64,000 nucleotides of DNA from an uncultured Lachnospiraceae bacterium (GTDB lineage Bacteria > Bacillota > Clostridia > Lachnospirales > Lachnospiraceae). The stretch's first letter is position 1. Each line of letters begins with the position of its first letter. The DNA is taken from the NCBI GenBank assembly GCA_948473115.1, contig CAOKWI010000005.1:34574-98573 (forward strand). The letters are read 5' to 3'. Positions 36,887 to 45,566 of this stretch are shown here, one piece after another. The translations under genes were made by a program, and so were the position numbers. The notes under the pieces were generated by a model. It saw only the letters and a program-made list of their open reading frames with translations. It had not been told where the DNA came from and searched no databases.

Positions 36887-37483
36887 ATGGCAGTGGATTT
36901 TACCAGGAGCATTACGAAGGATAATCTGATGAGGGCTTTCGCCGGTGAAAGTCAGGCAAGGAACAGGTACACGTTTGCGGCATCCCAGGCCAAAAAGAAT
37001 GGCTTGTATGTGGTCAGCGCTGTTTTCGCGTTTACGGCTTCTCAGGAGAAAGAGCACGCGGAAATATTTTACAACCATTTAAAGGAAATGGCCGGTGAAA
37101 CCATTTTTATAGACGGCGGATATCCTGTGGATATCTCCGATAATGTGGCTGATCTCCTTTCCATGGCGCAGCACAATGAATATGAGGAACATGACGATGT
37201 CTATAAGGCATTCGGTGAAAAGGCAAGGGAAGAGGGCTTTGACAGAATCGCGGCTTCCTTCCTGCAAATTGCGGAAATTGAAAAGATCCATGGAGACCGC
37301 TTCGGGAAGTTTGCCCAGCTGTTAAAGGAGGGCAATCTCTTTGTGTCGAATGTGGAAGAGGAGTGGATGTGCTTAAACTGCGGTTATGTGTTTAAAGGCA
37401 CCAAGGCTCCCGCCGTCTGCCCGGTATGCCAGCATGACCAGGGATATTTCATTCGATTTGAACTTGCACCTTTTTGCAGATAA
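36887..37483 (+). CDS. rubrerythrin
   Basis: Ferritin-like domain (AFAGESQARNRYTFAA) and rubredoxin-like CLNCGYVFKGTKAPAVCPVC. Confidence 0.96.
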   Translation: MAVDFTRSITKDNLMRAFAGESQARNRYTFAASQAKKNGLYVVSAVFAFTASQEKEHAEIFYNHLKEMAGETIFIDGGYPVDISDNVADLLSMAQHNEYEEHDDVYKAFGEKAREEGFDRIAASFLQIAEIEKIHGDRFGKFAQLLKEGNLFVSNVEEEWMCLNCGYVFKGTKAPAVCPVCQHDQGYFIRFELAPFCR

Positions 37484-37527
37484 GAGTATTATAGTAGTAA
37501 ATCCATACCAAAGAGGGGACGTTTTTC

Positions 37528-38874
37528 ATGAAATTCAAATTTAACAATAAATATTTCCGATGGGGTATGACAGCTTTTATTGTCATTGCCGCCAGCATAG
37601 TATTTTATTACCTGATGTTCCACCATTCCAATATTAAGGCAGGCATTGCCATGGCAACGGATATTGTGATGCCGGTCATGCTGGGGCTGGTCATGGCGTA
37701 TCTGCTGACCCCCATCCTGAATTTCCTGGAAGATAAAATACTGGTTCCCCTATGCAATATATGGGAAATAAAAGAATCCGCCAAAAGGAATTCTATCATC
37801 AGGGGGATCGGCATACTGGTCACGGATTTTTTGTTTATCTCATTGATCTATCTGCTGGTTGCCATGTTGCTGTCACAGATTATCCCCAGCATACAGAATA
37901 TTGTCGGGAATTTTGAGTCTTACACCAGCAATTTCATTAAATGGCTGGATCAACTGCTGGAAGACAATCCAGAGGTGGGAACGTATGTGACACAGACTGT
38001 AAACAAATACTCGGATGAATTAGAAAAACTGATGAACGATTTCACCAAGATCAGCCCGCTGATCAAGACGGTATCCCTCAGTGTCATCAATGTACTGGGC
38101 GTGCTGTGGGACAGCATTATCGGTTTTGTGATCTCCATCTATGTCCTGGCCAGCAAGGAAAAATTTGCCGGACAGGCAAAAAAGATTGTTTATGCGGTAT
38201 TTGAAAAAAATACCGCGAACATAGTGATCCGGAATTTCCGTTTTACCCACCAGACTTTCATCGGCTTTATCAGCGGCAAGATCCTGGATTCCATCATTAT
38301 CGGCATTTTGTGCTTTATCGGTACTTCCATCCTGCATACGCCATATGCGGCGCTGGTCAGCGTGATCATCGGCGTCACAAATGTCATTCCTTTTTTTGGG
38401 CCTTACCTGGGCGCAATTCCATGCGGGGTGCTTGTCCTTGTCGTAGACCCGGGACATCCTTTGAACTGTGTTTACTTTTTACTGTTTATCCTGATATTGC
38501 AGCAGTTTGACGGCAATATTCTCGGGCCTAAAATACTGGGAAGTTCCACGGGGCTCACCGGCTTTTGGGTCATTTCTTCCATTACTTTGTTCGGTGGACT
38601 GTTCGGGGTGCTGGGTATGATAATCGGCGTTCCTATCTTTGCGGTGATTTACGCAGCAATCAAATCTCTGGTCAATACTTCCTTACAGAAGAAGGCTCTG
38701 CCCTGCGAGACAAAGAAATATCAAAACCTGGATTATATTGACGAGGATGGCTTGCATGAGAGTGTACCGGAGAAAAAGAATTCAAAGAATAGAAATATCA
38801 ATCCGGCAAAATCGGAACATAAACCAATGACGGAAGAAAATTCGGTCCCTGACACAGATCGGACAGATTCCTGA
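37528..38874 (+). CDS. AI-2E family transporter (PerM/YtvI-like)
   Basis: Multi-TM; VIGVTNVIPFFGPYLGAIPCG, QQFDGNILGPKILG. Confidence 0.92.
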   Translation: MKFKFNNKYFRWGMTAFIVIAASIVFYYLMFHHSNIKAGIAMATDIVMPVMLGLVMAYLLTPILNFLEDKILVPLCNIWEIKESAKRNSIIRGIGILVTDFLFISLIYLLVAMLLSQIIPSIQNIVGNFESYTSNFIKWLDQLLEDNPEVGTYVTQTVNKYSDELEKLMNDFTKISPLIKTVSLSVINVLGVLWDSIIGFVISIYVLASKEKFAGQAKKIVYAVFEKNTANIVIRNFRFTHQTFIGFISGKILDSIIIGILCFIGTSILHTPYAALVSVIIGVTNVIPFFGPYLGAIPCGVLVLVVDPGHPLNCVYFLLFILILQQFDGNILGPKILGSSTGLTGFWVISSITLFGGLFGVLGMIIGVPIFAVIYAAIKSLVNTSLQKKALPCETKKYQNLDYIDEDGLHESVPEKKNSKNRNINPAKSEHKPMTEENSVPDTDRTDS

Positions 38875-38965
38875 GAATGAAGTTCTGAGGGGAACGGCAG
38901 ATTCCTGAGGAATGGATTACTGAGGGAAACGGCAGATCCTTGAGAATTGGGTTCTGAGGTAGAAG
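38861..38965. repeat. tandem repeat, 35-bp unit x 3
   Basis: ggcagattcctgaggaatggattactgagggaaac and two variants, exactly in register; first unit contains the stop codon of the upstream gene. Confidence 0.88.
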
Positions 38966-39023
38966 CATTCAGGTAAACAGGAAGGTGTTCCGCGGGAAAC
39001 CATGCGGACAGGAGCAGGGGAAA

Positions 39024-39479
39024 ATGCGATTTTTAATACAGAGAGTAGCACATGCGGCCGTTGAAGTAGAAGGCCGGACAATCGGCAGTATCGGAAAAGG
39101 TTTTCTGGTATTTGTGGGGATCAGTTGTACGGATACGGAAGCGATTGCCGATAAGATGGTCAGGAAGCTGATCGGGCTCAGGATATTCGAGGATGAGAAT
39201 GGCAAGACCAACCTGGATCTCAAAGCAGTGGGCGGGGAAATGCTGATTATTTCCCAGTTTACCCTGTATGCGGACTGTAAAAAGGGAAACAGGCCGTCTT
39301 TTACAAATGCGGGAGCACCGGGACCTGCGGAGGAGTTATACCAGTATATCATCCGGCGTTGCCGACAGGAGGCAGCAAGGGTTGAAGAGGGCAGTTTCGG
39401 CGCGGAAATGAAGGTTTCCCTGTTGAATGACGGACCTTTTACCATATGGCTGGACTCGGAGGAAATCTGCGGCGCATAA
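39024..39479 (+). CDS. dtd: D-aminoacyl-tRNA deacylase
   Basis: [64 protein letters not shown]. Confidence 0.97.
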   Translation: MRFLIQRVAHAAVEVEGRTIGSIGKGFLVFVGISCTDTEAIADKMVRKLIGLRIFEDENGKTNLDLKAVGGEMLIISQFTLYADCKKGNRPSFTNAGAPGPAEELYQYIIRRCRQEAARVEEGSFGAEMKVSLLNDGPFTIWLDSEEICGA

Positions 39480-39566
39480 CTTTTTGGCATCAAAGACATA
39501 CTGAGATACATAACAATATACAAAAGAGGGTGTTCATACCCTCTTAAGAGAAAATGGAGGGTACAT

Positions 39567-41051
39567 ATGATTAATTTTGTGACATCTGTGGCGGTTATTG
39601 CGGTTATTCTACTGGTGGTGATCTTTCTGACCGGTTATGTGAAGGCGTCTCCTGACACGGCGCTGATCATATCTGGACTGCGGAAAAAACCGAAGGTACT
39701 GATCGGTAAGGCAGGAATCAAGATCCCTTTTCTGGAGAGGAAAGATGCCCTGAACCTGCAGCTGATACCCATTGACGTCAAGACATCCAGCGCAGTGCCC
39801 ACGGCGGACTACATAAACATCAACGTGGATGCCACCGTAAATGTGAAGATCAGTGACAATGAGGAGCGCCTGAAACTGGCAGCACAAAATTTTCTGAACA
39901 AGAAACCTGAATACATCGGCCACGTGGCCAGGGAGGTCCTGGAAGGAAATGTTCGTGAAATTGTAGGTAAGATGGCTCTGGAGGAAATGGTTTCCGACAG
40001 ACAGAAATTTGCCATGCTGGTAAAGGAAAATGCGGAACCGGATCTGGCTGCAATGGGTCTGGATATCATCAGTTTTAATGTACAGAATTTCGTGGATGGC
40101 AACGGTGTTATCGAGAATCTGGGTGTGGACAATATTGTGAAGATCCAGAAGAATGCCGCCATTTCCAGGGCGGAAAGCGAGAAGGAGATCGCCAAAGCCC
40201 AGGCTCAGGCCAAGCGTGAGGCGAATGAAGCCGAGGTTAACGCGGAATCCGAGATTGCAAAGAAAAAGAATGAACTGGATATCCAGAAGGCTGAATTAAA
40301 ACGTGAAGCGGATGTGAAGCGCGCGGAAGCGGACGCAGCGTATAAGATCCAGGAAGAGGAACAGCGTAAGACGGTGGAAGTCACCACTGCAAACGCCAAC
40401 ATTGCAAAGCAGGAGAAGGAAATTCTCTTAAAGCAGAGAGAAGCCGAAGTGATGGAGCAGGCTCTGGATGCCCAGGTTAAGAAAAAAGCGGAAGCGGAAA
40501 AATTTGCGAAGCAGCAGTATGCTGACGCGCAGCTCTATGAGCGTCAGCGCGAAGCGGAAGCAAAGAAGTTTGAAACAGAAAAGGAATCCGAGGCGATGAA
40601 AGCCCAGGCCGAAGCCAAAAAATACACGATGGAACAGGAGGCGGAAGGTATCCGCACCCGCGGTGTTGCGGAGGCTGAGGCGATCCGGGCAAAAGCCATA
40701 GCCGAGGCGGAAGGTATTGAGAAAAAAGCGGAAGCCATGGCAAAGATGGGTGAAGCCGCGGTACTGGAAATGTACTTTAAGGCATTGCCTGAGGTGGTTA
40801 AGAATGCAGCTGAACCTTTGTCCAATGTAGATAAGATCACCATGTACGGAGATGGAAATTCTGCAAAGCTGATGAAGGATGTTATGGGCACGGTTGTACA
40901 GATCACGGACGGATTAAAAGAATCCACAGGAGTAGATCTGCAGGCAGTGTTGTCAGGATTCCTGGGTGGAAAGGTGGCCACCGGCACCTCACAGAATGGT
41001 TCTGTCATAACAGGCTCAAATAATCCCGTGCCCAACAACAATTTAGAATAA
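39567..41051 (+). CDS. SPFH/flotillin family protein
   Basis: SPFH domain followed by Ala/Glu/Lys-rich coiled coil. Confidence 0.92.
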   Translation: MINFVTSVAVIAVILLVVIFLTGYVKASPDTALIISGLRKKPKVLIGKAGIKIPFLERKDALNLQLIPIDVKTSSAVPTADYININVDATVNVKISDNEERLKLAAQNFLNKKPEYIGHVAREVLEGNVREIVGKMALEEMVSDRQKFAMLVKENAEPDLAAMGLDIISFNVQNFVDGNGVIENLGVDNIVKIQKNAAISRAESEKEIAKAQAQAKREANEAEVNAESEIAKKKNELDIQKAELKREADVKRAEADAAYKIQEEEQRKTVEVTTANANIAKQEKEILLKQREAEVMEQALDAQVKKKAEAEKFAKQQYADAQLYERQREAEAKKFETEKESEAMKAQAEAKKYTMEQEAEGIRTRGVAEAEAIRAKAIAEAEGIEKKAEAMAKMGEAAVLEMYFKALPEVVKNAAEPLSNVDKITMYGDGNSAKLMKDVMGTVVQITDGLKESTGVDLQAVLSGFLGGKVATGTSQNGSVITGSNNPVPNNNLE

Positions 41052-41055
41052 TTAT

Positions 41056-41137
41056 CCTCGCGGCATTCGTCAAGCCACTGTGTTGGATTTATGCTCTTGC
41101 AAACAACACAGTCGACTTGGCGAATTGCTCGCGGGAA
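41056..41137. repeat. family B palindromic element copy 2
   Basis: cctcgcggcattcgtcaag ... cgacttggcgaattgctcgcgggaac. Confidence 0.85.
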
Positions 41138-41163
41138 CAAGCAGAAGAGAGGGCATTTAATTA

Positions 41164-42380
41164 TGGGAATACTTCATACCTTTTTTTCTCAATATTTCCT
41201 TAACGGTATCATTGAGTTGTTTGTCACACTCATAAACCTGATCAAGAGCAACGGTTATACCGTGGATACCGTAAAGCAGATGAACCATGGTAGCAGCAAT
41301 GCATATAGTAATGAAATTGTTTTGACATTACTTGAACCAATATATGATTCATATTGTACCTATTTAGAGGAACATGAAGAAATAGATTTTAATGATATGA
41401 TTCATATGGCAGCACGGTATGCCGAAGAGAAGAAATATATTAGTCCATATAAGTATGTAATAGTTGACGAGTATCAGGATATTTCCAAAGCCCGATTTTC
41501 ACTGCTATACAGTATGCGGCAGGCGAATCCCTACAAGCTGTTTTGTGTAGGAGATGACTGGCAGAGTATTTATCGTTTTGCAGGAAGCGATATCAGTTTT
41601 ATTTTGAACTTTGAATGTTATTGGGGTGCTGCCGAAATCAGCAAGATTGAAACTACATACCGTTTTTCACAAAAGCTTATAGAAGTCAGCGGAGACTTCA
41701 TTATGCAGAATCCAATACAAATCAAAAAGGCTATCAGGGGAAAGACGGACTCAGTAGGTTTTGCGTTAGGGGAAATCAGCGGTTATACTGAAAAATACGC
41801 CATTGAATTCATGATTAAAAGACTTGACGAACCGCCAAAGGGCGCAAGTATATTTTTTATTGGAAGATATCTATCCGATGTCAATTTATTAAACAATAAT
41901 ACATCGTTAGAATGCCAGTATAATAATATCAGCAAATTAATTGATGTAAATTATACGAAAAGAAAAGATCTGAAAATGACTTTCCTTACAGCACATAAGT
42001 CTAAAGGACTACAGGCGGATTATGTATTCATTATTAACAATAAAAAATCAAGAATGGGATTTCCAAGTAAAATACAGGATGCAGCTCTCTTGAACCTGTT
42101 ATTAGACAATACGGATCGCTTCCCATATGCGGAAGAACGGCGGCTTTTTTACGTGGCATTGACAAGGGCAAAGAAAAAAGCATTTATCCTTACTGTCAAT
42201 AATCAAGAATCAGAATTTGCCTTAGAATTAAAAAAACGCTATGAGAAAGAACTCAAGCATGAACGATTTGAATGTCCATTATGCGGTGGACAGCTGCAAA
42301 AAAAATCCGGACCCTATGGTGAGTTTTGGGGATGTTCAAATTATAAAATAAAAGGATGTACTTTCAAAAGAACCAAGTAA
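41164..42380 (+). pseudogene. UvrD/helicase-IV-like protein lacking the N-terminal Walker A region, with C-terminal zinc finger
   Basis: DEYQDISK, GDDWQSIYRFAGSD, LTAHKSKGLQADYVF, LFYVALTRAKKKAF, CPLCGGQLQ..GEFWGCSNYKIKGC present; no GxxGxGKT anywhere in the ORF; AT-rich. Confidence 0.75.
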
Positions 42381-42416
42381 GGTTGGTAACAGATCAGGAA
42401 AGCTGACTTTATAAAG

Positions 42417-42462
42417 CGTTCCAACTATTCGTTAAACTTGTCTTTTGCGAATAGTTGGAACG
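42417..42462. terminator. perfect 15-bp inverted repeat downstream of truncated helicase
   Basis: cgttccaactattcg ... cgaatagttggaacg. Confidence 0.65.
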
Positions 42463-42512
42463 GGGCAGCCACCACTATCTTATTTCATTCATCTCCACTT
42501 AAATACTACCCA

Positions 42513-43070
42513 TTAAATACTACCCAATGTAAAGAAATATGCCGCAATCTGTGCGCGGGAACTGAATGATTCTCCATTGTCGATCAGGTCGGCAACTTCC
42601 TCACGGGTGTAAAACTTTGCCTCAATCTGTTCATTTTCGGAAGAATTGTCCTCAAAATCGCCTTCAACCTCGGCAAAGGCAATATAGGTCGTGGTATCGG
42701 AAAAAGCCACTGCAGCAAAGGAAGGCGGCAGGATTTTTTTAATTTCTTTTACCCTTAATCCTGTTTCCTCATATAATTCCCGCGCAATGCAGGCTTCAAT
42801 GTCCTCACCGGTCTCCAGCATTCCTGCGCAAAGATTGTACACGGTGCGGTTTACGCCCATGCGGAATTCGTGTAGTAATAAAAGTCTATCATTATTGGTT
42901 GCAACAATAGAAACGCCGCTGGGCTTCGCCCCCAGATCCTCAGCGCTCTTCAGTTCCCTTCTGCTGACAATCTCATACTTCTTTTCCCTGCCAAGCTTGT
43001 TGAGATATGTAATCTCATAGTTTTTCAGATATTTCCCATCTTTTACCTTTTCAAATCGAATCAATTCCAT
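42513..43070 (-). CDS. NUDIX hydrolase (ADP-ribose pyrophosphatase-like)
   Basis: Nudix box AGMLETGEDIEACIARELYEETGL. Confidence 0.93.
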   Translation of the reverse strand: MELIRFEKVKDGKYLKNYEITYLNKLGREKKYEIVSRRELKSAEDLGAKPSGVSIVATNNDRLLLLHEFRMGVNRTVYNLCAGMLETGEDIEACIARELYEETGLRVKEIKKILPPSFAAVAFSDTTTYIAFAEVEGDFEDNSSENEQIEAKFYTREEVADLIDNGESFSSRAQIAAYFFTLGSI

Positions 43071-43115
43071 TCTTATACCTCTTTTCGCGCAATGGCGCGC
43101 AAACCAATTCCGTAT

Positions 43116-44489
43116 TTATTTCCGCAGTTGCTCACGTAGGGGTTTACTTGTCTTCTTCCGGGTAATCTCCACCAGTCCCAGGGGTGTCATGTCCACGACC
43201 GTGGTTCTGATCCTGTCCCTGCCGGTCAGCTGTCTCAACAGGTTCATGACCTGAGTCCTGGAGGAATCCTGTGCCATGTTGATAAAATCAACTATGATAA
43301 TGCCTGACAGATTGCGCAGCCGCAGCTGTAAAGCGACTTCCTCTGCAGCCTCCAGATTGACGGCCAGTGCAGCCTCCTCATTGCCCTTCCTGGTCTCATA
43401 TTTGCCTGAATTGACGTCGATTACTGTCAGGGCTTCTGTGGGTTCAATAACGAGATAACCGCCCGATTTGAGCCATACACGGCTTCCCAGGGCCGTTTCC
43501 ATCCTGCTCTCAATGGAATACAGGCTGGAAAGGGTCAGCAGATCGTCCTGGTACAGCCGCAGCGGCCTAGAATCCTCATGGGATTCACAATAGTCCTGAA
43601 GCTTCTGATAAAGCTTCTCATTGTCAGTTACGATCTCCTGATATTCCTGCCCGTCGGCCAATTCCTGCAAAACAGCCTCCACGGCGCCGGGAGCTTCCTT
43701 CAGGCAGGTAAAGCAGCTCCTGTATCTCGCCCTGTGCAATAATCGGGCATATTCTTCCATAAGCGCGAAGAAGTATTTTTGCAAAGGCTCCTGCTGTAAA
43801 AAAGCATCGACTGCGTCCGCCGCTTTCGTCCGGACGATACAGCCTGTGGGAGGCAGGGGGAGAAGCTCCGTGGAAATATGCTCGGCAGCCAGACGTTCCG
43901 CGGAGCATGCGGACAACAGATTGTCCCATTCCTGGATCAGTTCACCGTTTCGGGCGATGACACCTTCTGTAAACAGGTATGTGATCCTTTTTCTGAGAGC
44001 CTCCCTCTTCTCTTTCTCAAGCTTGGCGGAATAGCTGATCTGCCGCGACCCCATTGATATCACAAAATAATCGTTGGACAGGGAAATGTGGGCGGTGACA
44101 GATGCCTGTTTGTTCTTCTGGGCATCCCGCTCCACCTGAACCAGAAGGGTATCTCCCTCCACCAGTCTTCCGTCATATGTCCGGTTCAAAAGATACGGAA
44201 ATACTGCCTTTTTCAAGGGGAGGAAACAGATTTCCCTGTCTGCAATCTCCACAAAGCAGGCATCTATGTTTTTGACCATGTTTTTGATTTTTCCAATGTA
44301 AATGGCGCCGATCCTGCCAGCTATTTCGGACAGGACGCGGGCTGCGGTGAGCCTGTCCTTCCGGATCAACAGAGCGCATTCCTGCCCCCGATAATCTGTA
44401 AAAAGCACCTTCCCCTGTACGGTTTCCCGCTCCCTGGTATCCCGCTCTGACAGGGTCAGGGAATTTTTTGCCGGAATCTGTCTGCTCAT
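43116..44489 (-). CDS. rng: ribonuclease G/E family protein
   Basis: GAIYIGKIKNMVKNIDACFVEIADREICFLPL, GGYLVIEPTEALTVIDVNSGK, GIIIVDFINM. Confidence 0.95.
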   Translation of the reverse strand: MSRQIPAKNSLTLSERDTRERETVQGKVLFTDYRGQECALLIRKDRLTAARVLSEIAGRIGAIYIGKIKNMVKNIDACFVEIADREICFLPLKKAVFPYLLNRTYDGRLVEGDTLLVQVERDAQKNKQASVTAHISLSNDYFVISMGSRQISYSAKLEKEKREALRKRITYLFTEGVIARNGELIQEWDNLLSACSAERLAAEHISTELLPLPPTGCIVRTKAADAVDAFLQQEPLQKYFFALMEEYARLLHRARYRSCFTCLKEAPGAVEAVLQELADGQEYQEIVTDNEKLYQKLQDYCESHEDSRPLRLYQDDLLTLSSLYSIESRMETALGSRVWLKSGGYLVIEPTEALTVIDVNSGKYETRKGNEEAALAVNLEAAEEVALQLRLRNLSGIIIVDFINMAQDSSRTQVMNLLRQLTGRDRIRTTVVDMTPLGLVEITRKKTSKPLREQLRK

Positions 44490-44514
44490 GCTCTTTTCTC
44501 CTGGTTTTTGCCGT

Positions 44515-44656
44515 AAAGTTCTATCACCTGATATCAACTTGTATCTGCTGCAAAAGTTCAATCATCTGAGATCTTCTTGTATCTGCTGCAAAAGTTCAAT
44601 CACCTGATATCTATTTGTATCCACTGTAAAAATTCTATCATCTGATATCTACTGCA
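44515..44656. repeat. tandem repeat, 38-bp unit x about 3.7
   Basis: aaagttcaatcatctgagatcttcttgtatctgctgca and variants in exact 38-bp register. Confidence 0.9.
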
Positions 44657-45350
44657 CAAAGCCGATTTCATCCAACGGCACCAGGTGCGGCAGTTCTTCT
44701 GTCTCCGTATGGGAATAGACTTCTTCCCTGGTGATCAGCAGGGCGTTTTCCTGTAATCCTTCTCCGCAGCCTGCAAGCAGCGCCTCTATGATCTGCACAG
44801 GCTTGATGTTTCCTCCGCTGGAAGCGTCCACCAGCATGGTAAAAGCGTTGTCACGCCATTCCAGCTGGTAAATACCGGGTCTTAAATCCACCTCGCGGCT
44901 TCCCTTTTTCGTTTCCTTTGTGACCATAATATGCTCTTTTGCCAGAAATCCGGGTAGAACTGCCGCCATGTCGGCGGCGGGCTCCCTCCCTTCGCGGAAG
45001 CGTACCGTATAGGAAGCGGCGGCCACGCTTGCCATGGCATTTCCCGCTTTTTCCGGCAGGATCTTTACCGAGATTACCTCTATGCCCGGCACACACGCCT
45101 GGTTCAGGCGTTCCATGACATCCTGGCAGGATCCCATGGAATTGACTTCAATATCCATGTATTCCCCGTTGCTGGTCAGTCCCACGCCAAGGGGTGCGGC
45201 AAAGGACATGACCTGATGGGGGCTGAATCCTGTCGTATATGTGACATCGATCCCTGCCCTGCGGATAGCCTTCTGGAAGAAACGCATGACATCCAGATGC
45301 CCGATAAAGCGAAGAGGTCCAAATTTTCTAAATTTTATTCGAAGTTTCAT
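44649..45350 (-). CDS. TIGR03936/DUF2344 radical-SAM-associated protein
   Basis: MKLRIKFRKFGPLRFIGHLDVMRFFQKAIRRAGIDV; strong RBS aaaggag before this ATG. Confidence 0.93.
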   Translation of the reverse strand: MKLRIKFRKFGPLRFIGHLDVMRFFQKAIRRAGIDVTYTTGFSPHQVMSFAAPLGVGLTSNGEYMDIEVNSMGSCQDVMERLNQACVPGIEVISVKILPEKAGNAMASVAAASYTVRFREGREPAADMAAVLPGFLAKEHIMVTKETKKGSREVDLRPGIYQLEWRDNAFTMLVDASSGGNIKPVQIIEALLAGCGEGLQENALLITREEVYSHTETEELPHLVPLDEIGFVQ

Positions 45351-45369
45351 ATGCCTGAAATCTCCTTTT

Positions 45370-45505
45370 GTTCCAGTGTACCGTTCCGGTATGTCTCCCC
45401 GGTGCATTGTTCCAGTGTACCGTTCCGGTATGTCTCCCCGGTGCATTGTTCCCGTGCACCGTTCCGGTGTGTCTCTCCGGTGCTTTTCTCCAGTGTACCG
45501 TTCCG
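45370..45505. repeat. tandem repeat, 39-bp unit x about 3.5
   Basis: gttccagtgtaccgttccggtatgtctccccggtgcatt; first two copies identical. Confidence 0.95.
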
Positions 45506-45566
45506 TCCAATATGCCGAACAGTGTGCCTCTCCTCCATATCGCTCCGGCATACCATTTCGTTACGG

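Noticed and set aside
45370-45505. 39-bp and 38-bp arrays considered as CRISPR
   Set aside because: Repeats are directly adjacent with no unique spacers, and no cas genes are in the window.
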